Origin: Streptomyces sp. Edi4
GTDB lineage: Bacteria; Actinomycetota; Actinomycetes; Streptomycetales; Streptomycetaceae
Reading direction: 5' to 3'
Assembly: GCF_040253615.1 (NCBI RefSeq)
Contig: NZ_JBEJGY010000004.1
Location: 1,612,001 to 1,676,000, forward strand
DNA length: 64,000 bases
Part shown: piece after piece, positions 49,260 through 58,222 of the stretch
How the letters are laid out: each line of letters starts with the position of its first letter
Position numbering within the stretch: the stretch's first letter is position 1
Position numbers and translations under genes: made by a program
The notes under the pieces: generated by a model
What the model saw: the letters and a program-made list of their open reading frames with translations, nothing else
The model's database searches: none
What the model was told of the DNA's origin: nothing

Positions 49260-50879
49260 ATGGGACACCTGGAAGCTTCGCACCTGGAGTACTACCTGCC
49301 GGACGGGCGGGTGTTGCTCGGTGATGTGTCGTTCCGGGTGGGCGACGGCGCCGTGGTGGCGCTCGTGGGGGCCAACGGAGCGGGCAAGTCCACGCTCTTG
49401 CGGCTGATCTCGGGCGAGCTGCAACCGCACGGCGGCTCGGTGACATCGAGCGGCGGCGTCGGTGTCATGCCGCAGTTCGTCGGTTCGGTGCGCGACGAGC
49501 GTACGGTGCGTGACCTGCTGGTCTCCGTGGCGCAGCCGAGGATCAGGGCGGCGGCGGCCGAGGTGGACGCGGCGGAGCACCTGATCATGACGGTGGACGA
49601 CGAGGCCGCGCAGATGAAGTACGCGCAGGCGCTCAGCGACTGGGCCGAGGCGCGGGGCTACGAGGCCGAGACGGTGTGGGACATGTGCACCATGGCCGCG
49701 CTCGGGACGCCGTACGACAAGGCGCAGTTCCGCGAGGTGCGCACGCTCAGCGGCGGCGAGCAGAAGCGGCTCGTGCTCGAAGCGCTGCTGCGCGGGCCCG
49801 ACGAGGTGCTGCTCCTGGACGAGCCGGACAACTATCTGGACGTGCCCGGCAAGCGCTGGCTGGAGGAGCGGCTGGGCGAGACCCGTAAGACGGTCCTGTT
49901 CGTCTCGCACGACCGGGAACTGCTCGCCAGGGGCGCCGAGAAGATCGTGGCCGTGGAGCCGAGCCCGGCCGGGTCCGACGTATGGGTGCACGGAGGCGGT
50001 TTCGGAACATTCCACGAGGCGCGCCAGGAGCGGTTCGCGCGCTTCGAGGAGCTGCGCCGCAGGTGGGACGAGAAGCACGCCCAGCTCAAGCGGCTCGTGC
50101 AGGACATGCAGCAGTACGCGGCGCGCAGCGACGAGATGGCGTCGCGCTACCAGGCCGCCAAGACCCGGCTTCGCAAGTTCGAGGAGATCGGCCCACCGCC
50201 CGAGCCGCCCCGCAAGCAGGAGATCCGGATGCGCCTGCACGGCGGCCGGACCGGGGTGCGCGCGGTGACGTGCGAGAACCTTGAGCTGACCGGGCTCATG
50301 AAACCGTTCTCGCTGGAGGTCTTCTACGGCGAGCGCGTCGCGGTCCTCGGCTCCAACGGCTCGGGCAAGTCGCACTTCCTGCGGCTGCTCGCAGGCGAGG
50401 ACGTGGCCCACACCGGCACCTTCAAGCTCGGCGCGCGCGTGGTGCCAGGACACTTCGCGCAGACCCACGCCCACCCGGAGCTGATGGGACGCACGCTGGT
50501 GGACACGCTGTGGTCCGAGCACGCCCGCGACCGGGGCGGCGCCATGTCGATCCTGCGCCGCTACGAGCTGGAGCGCCAGAGCGAGCAGCCCTTCGACCGG
50601 CTCTCCGGTGGCCAGCAGGCCCGCTTCCAGATCCTGCTCCTCGAACTGGCCGGCACCACGGCCCTGCTCCTGGACGAGCCCACCGACAACCTGGACCTGG
50701 AGTCGGCGCAAGCGCTTCAGGAGGGCCTTGAGGCGTACGAGGGGACGGTGCTGGCCGTCACGCACGACCGCTGGTTCGCGCGCTCCTTCGACCGGTATCT
50801 GGTCTTCGGCTCGGACGGCGTGGTCCGTGAGACGCCGGAGCCGGTCTGGGACGAGCGCCGGGTCGTCCGGGCCCGCTGA
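49260..50879 (+). CDS. ABC-F family ATP-binding protein
   Basis: 539 residues with two ABC ATPase domains and no membrane part. Domain 1: Walker A GANGAGKST, signature LSGGEQKRL, Walker B VLLLDEPDNYLD. Linker of about 80 residues, rich in charged residues (FEELRRRWDEKHAQLKRLVQ), is the ribosome-contacting arm. Domain 2: Walker A GSNGSGKSH (His in place of Ser/Thr at the last position), signature LSGGQQARF, Walker B LLLDEPTDNLD. ABC-F proteins act on the ribosomal E site, in translation regulation or antibiotic protection. It ends at a strong terminator. Confidence 0.92.
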   Translation: MGHLEASHLEYYLPDGRVLLGDVSFRVGDGAVVALVGANGAGKSTLLRLISGELQPHGGSVTSSGGVGVMPQFVGSVRDERTVRDLLVSVAQPRIRAAAAEVDAAEHLIMTVDDEAAQMKYAQALSDWAEARGYEAETVWDMCTMAALGTPYDKAQFREVRTLSGGEQKRLVLEALLRGPDEVLLLDEPDNYLDVPGKRWLEERLGETRKTVLFVSHDRELLARGAEKIVAVEPSPAGSDVWVHGGGFGTFHEARQERFARFEELRRRWDEKHAQLKRLVQDMQQYAARSDEMASRYQAAKTRLRKFEEIGPPPEPPRKQEIRMRLHGGRTGVRAVTCENLELTGLMKPFSLEVFYGERVAVLGSNGSGKSHFLRLLAGEDVAHTGTFKLGARVVPGHFAQTHAHPELMGRTLVDTLWSEHARDRGGAMSILRRYELERQSEQPFDRLSGGQQARFQILLLELAGTTALLLDEPTDNLDLESAQALQEGLEAYEGTVLAVTHDRWFARSFDRYLVFGSDGVVRETPEPVWDERRVVRAR

Positions 50880-50907
50880 GGCTCCCCGGCCGCGCGGCCG
50901 GGGAGCC
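50880..50907 (+). terminator. Strong hairpin terminator of the ABC-F gene
   Basis: GGCTCCCCGGCCGC directly followed by GCGGCCGGGGAGCC is a perfect 28-bp palindrome starting one base after the ABC-F stop codon. Confidence 0.8.
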
Positions 50908-50909
50908 GG

Positions 50910-51251
50910 TCAGCAGCTGGCGCAGCAGCCTTCCCCGGGGCGGTGTCCGTAGGGGCCCGTGGGAGGGCTCGCGCCCCGGGGCCCCGGCGTGGCCGCAGGC
51001 CGTCGTGCTGAACGAGGGTCCCAGGCACCCGACGCGGCGTCAGTTTCCAGGTGCTCCAAGGCGTCCAGGAGGTGGGCGAGCCGCACGAAGAGCCGGCCCC
51101 CCTCGCCCTGGGCGACCGGTGCGGTCTTCGTGGCGCGCAGGGGGCAGGGACCTGCGGCGCGGCGGCCTCGGGGGCTTCGCTCGGCCTGAGTGCCCGTCAG
51201 AACCCGGACGATCAGGCCGTCGTAGTGGCCGTCAGGCCGTCGTAGTGGCCG
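50910..51251 (-). pseudogene. Start-less open frame ending GEGCCASC
   Basis: An open frame of about 113 codons on the minus strand with coding-like middle part (GGRLFVRLAHLLDALEHLET) and a Cys-rich end (GPYGHRPGEGCCASC). It has no useful start codon: the only GTG is inside LFVRLA, leaving under 60 residues without a ribosome site. Its 5' end runs into the 20-bp repeat at 51221-51260. It may be the decayed tail of a gene; the family is not recognised. Confidence 0.3.
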
Positions 51252-51260
51252 TCAGGCCGT
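51221..51260. repeat. 20-bp tandem repeat
   Basis: CGTAGTGGCCGTCAGGCCGT occurs twice in succession (51221-51240, 51241-51260), with partial copies on both sides. Confidence 0.9.
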
Positions 51261-51657
51261 CGTCGTGGTCACGCCCCGGGCCAGCTGTCCGTGGTGGGCG
51301 CGAAGTGCGAGGCAGGGCCCGCACAGGTGGGCCGTCCACTCCCCCCGGTGGCGACGAGCGCTGTCGCCGACGGGTCGTTCTTCAGTGCGGCACGCATCGT
51401 ATCGAGTGGACCGTTCACCCGTACGACCCGTGCGTCACCCATGCGGAGGTGGATTCTTCATTTTGTTACACCGGACTTCCCGTACCGGCCTTATCCCAGA
51501 AGTTTCCTGACGAATCGCCACATCCTGTGTGCCAGTACCGTCACGAATCACCTGCGCGGCGACTATCCACTTGGCGCGAGATCCGCATCATGGACGACCA
51601 TAGGGATAGGGAAGAGAAGAAGACACAAGAAGAAGACCGCTGCGAGAGGAGGCGTCC
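51261..51657. other. Leader region of the SepF paralogue
   Basis: Nearly 400 bp without a supported gene. The stretch 51400-51560 is AT-richer than its surroundings and probably holds the promoter; the last 20 bp form the ribosome site GAGAGGAGG. Confidence 0.45.
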
Positions 51658-52095
51658 ATGGGATCGGTGCGCAAGGCGAGTGCCTGGCTGGGACTTGTCG
51701 AGGACAACGACGACCGCTACTACGACGACGAGTACACGGAAGGTACCGCCGAGTCCGGCGAGGCCTGGGTGACGGACCCGCGGGTGCGGGTGGCCTCCGA
51801 GGCGGCCGAGGAGCGGGACCGCCGGATCGCCACCGTCACGCCGGACGGCTTCCGTGACGCCCGGGGCATCGGGGAGCTGTTCCGGGAGGGCGTGCCGGTG
51901 ATCGTGAACCTGACGGGCATGGACGCCGGGGACGCCAAGCGCGTCGTCGACTTCGCCGCCGGGCTCACCTTCGGACTGCGCGGCTCCATCGAGCGCGTGG
52001 CGACCAGAGTCTTCCTGCTCACCCCCGCCGACACCGAGATCGTCAACGGCGAGGCCGCCGGCCGGCAGACCGGCGGATTCTTCAACCAGAGCTGA
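51658..52095 (+). CDS. sepF: Cell division protein SepF (paralogue)
   Basis: 145 residues. The N-terminal [19 protein letters not shown] is the amphipathic membrane-targeting helix, followed by an acidic Tyr/Asp/Glu linker and the SepF/DUF552 core ([40 protein letters not shown]). SepF tethers FtsZ to the membrane. The gene is not in a division cluster, so it is one of the extra Streptomyces SepF copies, not the main one. AGGAGG 6-7 nt before ATG 51658 supports the start. Confidence 0.92.
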   Translation: MGSVRKASAWLGLVEDNDDRYYDDEYTEGTAESGEAWVTDPRVRVASEAAEERDRRIATVTPDGFRDARGIGELFREGVPVIVNLTGMDAGDAKRVVDFAAGLTFGLRGSIERVATRVFLLTPADTEIVNGEAAGRQTGGFFNQS

Positions 52096-52198
52096 CGCGG
52101 GGACGCCTCCCGGCCGGGGGGCCGGGCCACGGCGCGCGTGCCGTGGGCCGCGGCGTCCCCCGAAAGCCGGCCCGGCGCGCGGGCGCCGGGCGGCGCGG

Positions 52199-53392
52199 TC
52201 ACCGGAAGGCGTCAAGTCCGGTGAGCGCCTTACCCAGAACGAGTTGGTGCATTTCCACGGTGCCCTCGTAGGTGAGCACCGATTCGAGGTTGGTGGCGTG
52301 CCGCATCACCGGGTATTCGAGCGAGATCCCGTTGGCGCCGAGGATCGTGCGTGAGGTGCGGCAGATCTCGATCGCCTCCCGCACGTTGTTGAGCTTGCCG
52401 AAGCTGACCTGCTCCGGCCGGAGCCTGCCCGCGTCCATGCGGCGGCCCAGGTGGTGGGCGAGCAGGATGCCCTTGTGCAGTTCGAGCGCCATGTCGGCGA
52501 GTTTGGCCTGGGTGAGCTGGAAGCCGCCGATGGGCCGGCCGAACTGCTCGCGGGTCCTCGCGTAGTCGAGCGCCGCCTCGAAGGAGGAACGCGCCGCCCC
52601 CATCGCGCCCCACACGATGCCGTACCGCGCGTGCGAGAGACAGCTGAGCGGTCCTTTGAGTCCGGTGACGCCGGGCAGCACCGCGTCGGCGGGCAGACGT
52701 ACGTCGTCCATGACCAGTTCGCTGGTGACGCTGGCGCGCAGCGACCACTTGTGCTTGATCTCGGGGGCCGAGAACCCGGGTGCGTCGGTGGGCACGGCGA
52801 AGCCGCGGATGCCCTCCTCGGTCTGGGCCCACACGACGGCGACCCCGGCCACCGATCCGTTGGTGATCCACATCTTGCGGCCGTTGAGCACCCAGTCGTC
52901 GCCGTCCTTCTTGGCGTACGTGCGCATGCCGGCCGGGTCGGAGCCGTGGTCGGGCTCGGTCAGGCCGAAGCAGCCGATGGTCTCGCCGGCCGCCATGCCC
53001 GGCAGCCAGCGCTGCTTCTGCTCCTCGGAACCGAAGCGCCAGATCGCGTACATGGCGAGCGAGCCCTGCACGGAGACCAGGGAGCGGATGCCGGAGTCGG
53101 CGGCCTCCAGCTCCAGGCAGGCGAGGCCGTACTGCACGGCGGTGGCGCCCGCGCAGCCGTAACCGGTCAGGGACATGCCGAGTGCGCCGATCGAGCCCAG
53201 CTCACGGGCCAGTTCGCGGATGCCGGGCAGCTCGCCGTTCTCGTACCACTCGGCGATGTGGGGCAGGACCCGGTCGGCGGCCCAGGTGCGCACGGTGTCG
53301 CGGATCGCGAGGTCGTCGGCGTCCAGCAGATCGTCGACGCCGAGCGGATCGGCCGGGTCGAAGGGGGGCAGCTTGGAGGAAGGAGCGGACAT
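52199..53392 (-). CDS. Acyl-CoA dehydrogenase, glutaryl-CoA dehydrogenase-like
   Basis: 397-residue FAD enzyme. Motifs: CFGLTEPDHGSDPAGM, GRKMWITNGSVAG, YARTREQFGRPIGGFQLTQA and the catalytic-base segment TYEGTVEMHQLVLG. The EGTVEMH form and the N-terminal extension (FDPADPLGVDDLLD) fit glutaryl-CoA dehydrogenase, which oxidises and decarboxylates glutaryl-CoA to crotonyl-CoA in lysine/tryptophan breakdown. GGAGG 8 nt before ATG 53390-53392. Upstream lies a perfect-armed AACTA-N7-TAGTT palindrome shared with the catabolic block at 7-11 kb, so it is likely under the same regulator. Confidence 0.92.
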   Translation of the reverse strand: MSAPSSKLPPFDPADPLGVDDLLDADDLAIRDTVRTWAADRVLPHIAEWYENGELPGIRELARELGSIGALGMSLTGYGCAGATAVQYGLACLELEAADSGIRSLVSVQGSLAMYAIWRFGSEEQKQRWLPGMAAGETIGCFGLTEPDHGSDPAGMRTYAKKDGDDWVLNGRKMWITNGSVAGVAVVWAQTEEGIRGFAVPTDAPGFSAPEIKHKWSLRASVTSELVMDDVRLPADAVLPGVTGLKGPLSCLSHARYGIVWGAMGAARSSFEAALDYARTREQFGRPIGGFQLTQAKLADMALELHKGILLAHHLGRRMDAGRLRPEQVSFGKLNNVREAIEICRTSRTILGANGISLEYPVMRHATNLESVLTYEGTVEMHQLVLGKALTGLDAFR

Positions 53393-53424
53393 GAGGGCGC
53401 CTCCGCGGGCTCTCGCTCAACTAA

Positions 53425-53441
53425 AACTAGCAGTGATAGTT
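53425..53441. promoter_or_regulatory. TetR-type operator, site 3 of the AACTA-N7-TAGTT family
   Basis: AACTAGCAGTGATAGTT lies 33 bp before the acyl-CoA dehydrogenase start. It has both perfect halves and is nearly identical to site 1 (reverse of 7463-7479). Confidence 0.65.
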
Positions 53442-53466
53442 ATTACCTGAGCGCTGACGTTACGGG

Positions 53467-55140
53467 TCAGTGTCCCGTGCGTCCAGAGTCCACGGCGGCC
53501 ACATCGCCGGGTCGCGTCTGGGAGGGCAGCTGCACGGCCCGCCGTCGCTCGGGCTCGGGCGCGGAGCCGCTCTCGCGGGCGGGCTCGTGGTCCTGGCCGG
53601 CCACCGAGCAGTCCATGACGCGAGGCAGCCGCAGCCCGGCCACCGCGCCCAGGAGCAGCAGGCCCGCACTGACGAACAGCGTGACGTGCAGGCCGTGCAC
53701 GAAGGACGCGCGGGCCGCGCCGCGCAGGGCGGCGCCGGCCGGGCCGCCGAGCCGGGCGGCGACGTCGTAGGCCTCGCCCAGCGAATTGGCGGCGGCGGCC
53801 GACGCGGCGGCGGGGACGCCGCCGACCGAGGAGAGTCCGGGCGCGTAGGCGGCGTTCATCACGCTGCCGAGCAGGGCGATGCCGATGCCGGCGCCGAGCT
53901 GGTAGGAGGTCTCACCGATGGCGGCCGCGCCGCCGGCCCGCTCGGGCGGCGCCTCGCTGAGCATCGACTCGTACGCGGCGAACAGGGTGGTCTGGAGCCC
54001 GAAGCCCAGCACGACGAACGAGACGATCATCAGCGTCGGCCAGTCGCTCTGGCCCATCGGGACGAGCAGCAGCACGGCCGCCGCCACCAGCACGAAGCCG
54101 GTGCAGACCATCCGGCGCGGGCCGAGCCGGCGCAGCGTGTACGAGCCGGTCGCGCCCGCCGCCATCGCGGCGAAGGTCAGCGGCAGCATCCGCAGACCGG
54201 TCTGGAGCGGGGAGAGCCCGAGCACGAGCTGGAGGTACTGGACCGCTATGAGCTCGAGGCCCACGAGCGCCAGCATGGCGATGATGATGCAGCCGACCGA
54301 GGTCGCGAAGGCGGGCCGGGAGAACAGCTTGATGTCGACCAGCGGATGGGTGCGACGGCGCTGCCTGCGCACGAAGACAACGAGCAGTGCCGCGCCCGCG
54401 CACAGAGCGGCGAGCCCGGGGCCGTCGAGGACGCCGTCACCGGCGCCGAGCCGCTTCACGCCGAAGACGGCCGCGAGTATGCCGCCGGCCGCCATCAGCG
54501 CCCCGAGCACGTCCCAGGGTCCGTCGGAACTGCCCTTGGACTCGGGCAGGATCCAGCGGCCGACGGGCAGCATCAGGGCCATCAGCGGAATGTTGACGAG
54601 GAAGACCGAGCCCCACCAGAAGTGCTGGACGAGGAAGCCGCCGAGCACGGGTCCGGTCGCGGCGCCGATCGCCGCGACCGCCGTCCAGATGCCGATGGCG
54701 GTGGCCCGCTCGCGGCGGTCGGGGAAGACGACGCGCAGGATGGAGAGCGTGGCGGGCATGATCATCGCGCCGCCGATGCCGAGCAGGGCGCGGGCCGCGA
54801 TGAGCACCGGCGCCGATTCGGCGAGGGCGGCCACCGCGGAGGCGGCGCCGAAGATGCCGTAGCCGAGCAGCAGGATCCGGCGCCGGCCCACCCGGTCGCC
54901 CAGGGTGCCGAAGAGGATGAGGAGGGCGGCGCACACCAGGGGGTAGGCGTCGACGATCCACAGCAGTTCGACGGAGCCCGGCCGCAGGTCCTCGGTGACC
55001 GAGGGGATCGCGACGTGCAGCACGGTGGCGTCGAGCGCCACGAACAGCAGGCTCACACAGAGGACGACGAGGATGACCCAGCGGTTGGCGCCGCCGGCGG
55101 CGGCACGCGGTCGTGCGCCGGCCATGGTCGTCCCTGTCAT
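53467..55140 (-). CDS. MFS drug exporter, DHA2 (EmrB/QacA) family
   Basis: 557 residues with 14 predicted membrane segments. The first has the DHA2 motif LDATVLHVAIPSVTEDL, and the loop 2-3 motif A reads GDRVGRRRILLLG. ALLGIGGAMIMPATLSILRV is motif C-like, typical of drug:proton antiporters such as SmvA/QacA. The C-terminal 60 residues are hydrophilic. GGAGG 7-8 nt before ATG 55138-55140 supports the start. Substrates probably include cationic dyes or disinfectants, but this cannot be read from sequence. It lies downstream of the acyl-CoA dehydrogenase gene direction-wise but has its own upstream region. Confidence 0.92.
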   Translation of the reverse strand: MTGTTMAGARPRAAAGGANRWVILVVLCVSLLFVALDATVLHVAIPSVTEDLRPGSVELLWIVDAYPLVCAALLILFGTLGDRVGRRRILLLGYGIFGAASAVAALAESAPVLIAARALLGIGGAMIMPATLSILRVVFPDRRERATAIGIWTAVAAIGAATGPVLGGFLVQHFWWGSVFLVNIPLMALMLPVGRWILPESKGSSDGPWDVLGALMAAGGILAAVFGVKRLGAGDGVLDGPGLAALCAGAALLVVFVRRQRRRTHPLVDIKLFSRPAFATSVGCIIIAMLALVGLELIAVQYLQLVLGLSPLQTGLRMLPLTFAAMAAGATGSYTLRRLGPRRMVCTGFVLVAAAVLLLVPMGQSDWPTLMIVSFVVLGFGLQTTLFAAYESMLSEAPPERAGGAAAIGETSYQLGAGIGIALLGSVMNAAYAPGLSSVGGVPAAASAAAANSLGEAYDVAARLGGPAGAALRGAARASFVHGLHVTLFVSAGLLLLGAVAGLRLPRVMDCSVAGQDHEPARESGSAPEPERRRAVQLPSQTRPGDVAAVDSGRTGH

Positions 55141-55645
55141 GTACGTACCTCCCAGTACTGCGGGCCTCGGGGCCCGGGACGGCTCGGCCGTCGCGGACCG
55201 CCCCCGTCACCGCTCCCGCGGCCGGCGAGCCCGGCGGGCCGGCGGCAGGACCCGCTCGGCAGGTCCGTCCGGGGCCCCGCGGCGACGGGCGGGTGATTCG
55301 TCAGCGTACGCGAGTTCGCGCCTGCCGCGCGTGGCCCACCTCTCACGCGGTGGCCCGGCGGGCTGTGGCCTGCGCCACGCCGTGCGGCGCCCCGAGATGA
55401 TCTTTACCCTGCGTGCCGGTCCGGTGACCGGTGGAGCGATTCCACCGACCGGCACCCGAAAGGGAATTCCGCGACATACGGACAACGCGTTCCGGCAGCC
55501 GTTCCCATGAATGGGAGAAACGAAAGCTGGGTATTCAAAGACGCCGGGAATAAAAATCCGGGTGAGACATACTCCACATCACATCGTCATCACGAAGATC
55601 CTGGATCGGCCTGGGCAGTCCCTCACTCGCTGTAACGTCGATTGA
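55141..55645. other. Intergenic region with an inverted repeat
   Basis: About 500 bp between divergent MFS and PAP2 genes. CGGTGGA-N5-TCCACCG (55429-55447) is an operator-like repeat. TAACGT at 55632-55637 lies 8-9 nt before the PAP2 GTG and fits a -10 for a leaderless mRNA. No gene is seen. Confidence 0.45.
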
Positions 55646-56644
55646 GTGCGTACTGACCGAATCTTCGCCCGCCTGGACCGGGAGCCCGAGCCACCGAAGA
55701 TAGAGATCCCGCGGATGAGCCGTCACCGCGTGGTCCTCTTCGGCGCGACGTTGGCGTTCTACCTCGCCATCGTCGTGGCCGTTCTCGGGTCGTCCTGGCT
55801 CGTCGAGCTGGACTGGAAGGTCATGCTGTTCCGGCCGTACGAGCGGTGGCCGCAGCTGCACGGCTTCCTGGACTACTTCGTGGTCCTCGGCCAGCGCGGC
55901 CCGACCGCGGTGATGGTGATGGCGTGGCTGGGCTGGCGCTCCTGGCGCCAGCACACCCTGCGGCCGCTCCTGAGCCTCGGAGCGGCCCTCCTGCTGCTCA
56001 ACATCACGGTCGGCGCGGTCAAACTCGGGCTCGGCAGGCTCGGCCCGCACTACGCCACGCAGATAGGGTCCGCGGAGCTCTTCGCGGGCGGCGACATATT
56101 TCCCTCGGGACACACCGCCAACGCGGTGGTGACCTGGGGCATCCTCGGCTATCTCGCCACCACCCCGCGGGCCAGACGCTGGCTGTCGGTCACCTCGGCC
56201 ATGGTCGCTCTCGGCGTGGGGGCGACCACCGTCTATCTCGGCACCCACTGGGTGAGCGATGTGCTCCTCGGCTGGGCGGCCGGGCTGCTGATCCTGCTCG
56301 CCCTGCCCTGGTTCGAACCGCTCACCGCCCGCGCCGAGGCCTTCCTGCTCGCGCTGCGCGACAAGGCGCGCGAACGTGGGCGCGGCATGGTTCTGCCCGT
56401 CCCGGTGCCGGTCCCCTCGGCCGCCGCGATGCCGCCCAGGCGCGGGCACGACGAGGACGAGACGCCGGTGCGCGAGCCGGTCGGTGTGGCGGGCGCGCGC
56501 GGCGCGGGCCGGCCGCTCCCGGCCAGGCCCCACCAGCCGGCCCGCTCGGAGCGGCCCCCGGTCGTCCCCTCGGGCACCCGGCGCCCGCCGCACACGGAGC
56601 GGGCGCCGCGCGGCACCGCCCCGGCCCGCCCGATGGGCGGCTGA
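55646..56644 (+). CDS. PAP2 superfamily phosphatase
   Basis: 332-residue integral membrane phosphatase. Six hydrophobic segments span residues 28-220. The three phosphatase motifs are VKLGLGRLGP, IFPSGHTANAV and the stretch VYLGTHWVSDVLLG; the first lacks the usual RP pair (RLGP). The family dephosphorylates lipid phosphates such as phosphatidic acid or undecaprenyl pyrophosphate. A disordered Arg/Pro-rich tail of about 90 residues follows. GTG 55646 comes right after a TAACGT hexamer, so the mRNA may be leaderless. It ends at the terminator 56665-56696. Confidence 0.9.
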   Translation: MRTDRIFARLDREPEPPKIEIPRMSRHRVVLFGATLAFYLAIVVAVLGSSWLVELDWKVMLFRPYERWPQLHGFLDYFVVLGQRGPTAVMVMAWLGWRSWRQHTLRPLLSLGAALLLLNITVGAVKLGLGRLGPHYATQIGSAELFAGGDIFPSGHTANAVVTWGILGYLATTPRARRWLSVTSAMVALGVGATTVYLGTHWVSDVLLGWAAGLLILLALPWFEPLTARAEAFLLALRDKARERGRGMVLPVPVPVPSAAAMPPRRGHDEDETPVREPVGVAGARGAGRPLPARPHQPARSERPPVVPSGTRRPPHTERAPRGTAPARPMGG

Positions 56645-56664
56645 CGGCACGCCCACGCCCGTCA

Positions 56665-56696
56665 CGAAGGCCCCCGGTGCCCACCGGGGGCCTTCG
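56665..56696. terminator. Bidirectional terminator
   Basis: CGAAGGCCCCCGGTG (56665-56679) pairs perfectly with CACCGGGGGCCTTCG (56682-56696) with a 2-nt loop, between the convergent PAP2 and I78 genes. Confidence 0.9.
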
Positions 56697-56749
56697 CCGT
56701 GTCCGGGCGCCGCGCCAAGGCGCTGTGTCCAGGCGCCGGGCTCCGCGGC

Positions 56750-56965
56750 TCAGCCGTGCCAGCAGCGGGTCACGGTGCCGTGCTCGACCTCGAAGTTCAG
56801 CCGCCCCGGCATGTACTCCATGGTGATGACCGAACCCGGTGGCAGGGACCTGACGGTGGGCCAGCCGCGTTCGGCCGCGCGGCGCTCGGCGTCGTCGGCG
56901 GCGAGACCCACATAGGCGGCGGGAGCGTCGTCGGGATGTGCGGAGTGCGACGGTATGGGTGCCAT
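56750..56965 (-). CDS. Proteinase inhibitor I78 family protein
   Basis: 71 residues. AERRAAERGWPTVRSLPPGS, then ITMEYMPGRLNFEVEHGTV, follows the I78 pattern of an Arg-containing loop and a C-terminal beta hairpin; it ends TRCWHG. No signal peptide is visible, so it is cytoplasmic or its target is not the secreted streptogrisin-like protease. ATG 56963-56965 begins MAPIPSHSAH. It is a single-gene unit. Confidence 0.8.
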   Translation of the reverse strand: MAPIPSHSAHPDDAPAAYVGLAADDAERRAAERGWPTVRSLPPGSVITMEYMPGRLNFEVEHGTVTRCWHG

Positions 56966-57391
56966 GCGACCCACCGTAGGCGGCCCGGCGCGACGACGGA
57001 AGCGGGGGTGGTGGCGGCGCCCGCGACGCGCGGACAAGCCGAGCGTTGTCCGCCCCCGGTGCCTCGCCAGTCACACTTCTGTCACAGGATCGTGGGCGTC
57101 CTTCGCCTCGAACTCCGTCACTCGTACGGGCAGTTCCTGGCGCGCCGCCAGGTTATCCAGCGCCGCGTCCCGCACCACGCGCACACAATTGCGTAAGGCA
57201 AACAATTACCTCGCAGGACCGGCCGCGAATTCCCACTCCGGGGCGCCCGGCGAGCAATTGACGGTGCGTAGGCAATTCACGCTCCTTTACCCGGCCCGGG
57301 TCCCGGTTCCGGTCGCCCCGCCCGGTCGCACGGGGCCCGATGGCCGCACGCCCTGTCGCCGCGGGCACCGGCGGCGGCCGGCCGACGGCGC
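56966..57391. other. Intergenic region with an AT-richer patch
   Basis: Lies between the I78 start and the end of the GT operon. Around 57180-57290 AT content rises, and two similar short palindromes (TTGCGTAAGGCAA near 57190, TGCGTAGGCA near 57266) occur. No gene seen. Confidence 0.4.
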
Positions 57392-58222
57392 TCAGCCGCG
57401 GGGCGCGTCCACGCGTACGCTCAGGTCGTTCACGCCCGTGTAGTACGGCCGCACCACTCCGGGGCCGACCCTCGTCCCCGGGTACACGAAGACGACCTGC
57501 TTCATGGGCACGTCATCCAGGATGCGGGCCAGCCGAACCTCGGCGGCGCCGGCCCCGGTGAGCAGCCACAGGTCCCAGAGCCATTCCTTCGCGTCCAGGC
57601 CGTCGGCGAGCGGCGCGTACGGCAGCGTGAAGGTGAAGTCCCCGCCGTCACCCTCGGCGGTCACCGGCACCCGGTGGACGCGGTTGCCCCTGCCGCGCTT
57701 GCGTGCCTCGACGGCGGGCTCTTCACCGAGCGCCGTTCCGTACAACCGCCCCCGCACCGTGACGGCGTCCGCGTCGAAACCGATCGTGCCGGTCTCGGCG
57801 TGCGGCCTGCGCAGCCAGCTGCGCACGACGAGCTCGCCCGCCCGGTCGGGGTGGGGGATGCGCACGGCCACCCCGTCGGCGTCCGGTCCCGGCTCGCGGT
57901 CGACCAGGGCCCGCAGGTCTCGAACGCCCGGCTCAAGACGCCGCTCGGCGCCCTCGCCGAAGCGCAGATGGGCGTCCCACACGCCCTCGGGGAGCTCGAC
58001 GGTGCTGGGCAGCACCGCCCTGAGCAGCCCTTCAGCGGCCGGGGTCAGGGGCAGCAGCACATCGCGGCTCCCACCGCCCTGGCGGCGCAGGACGAGCGTG
58101 GCGCCCGGCTGCCCGGCGCCGGTGACGTCGAAGGTCAGCCCGCCCGCGGAGTCGGCTATGCAGTGGGCGCGCGGGGCCGAGGGGGCGCTGTTGGTGTCCG
58201 GGGACCCGACGGTGGTGGTCAT
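57392..58222 (-). CDS. Hypothetical protein coupled to a glycosyltransferase
   Basis: 276 residues, mostly beta-rich with alternating charged and hydrophobic stretches (GLTFDVTGAGQPGATLVLRR, GVWDAHLRFGEGAERRL, EWLWDLWLLT). No signal peptide or membrane segment. I do not recognise a catalytic motif; similar proteins follow GT4 genes in other Streptomyces. ATG 58220-58222 overlaps the GT4 stop as ATGA, so the two are made together. It may bind or finish the polymer that the GT4 enzyme makes, which is an inference from coupling alone. Confidence 0.75.
   Translation of the reverse strand: MTTTVGSPDTNSAPSAPRAHCIADSAGGLTFDVTGAGQPGATLVLRRQGGGSRDVLLPLTPAAEGLLRAVLPSTVELPEGVWDAHLRFGEGAERRLEPGVRDLRALVDREPGPDADGVAVRIPHPDRAGELVVRSWLRRPHAETGTIGFDADAVTVRGRLYGTALGEEPAVEARKRGRGNRVHRVPVTAEGDGGDFTFTLPYAPLADGLDAKEWLWDLWLLTGAGAAEVRLARILDDVPMKQVVFVYPGTRVGPGVVRPYYTGVNDLSVRVDAPRG

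Noticed and set aside
49971..50284. Alternative plus-strand frame inside the ABC-F gene
   Set aside because: The ABC-F frame carries complete Walker and signature motifs through this stretch; the other is a shadow.
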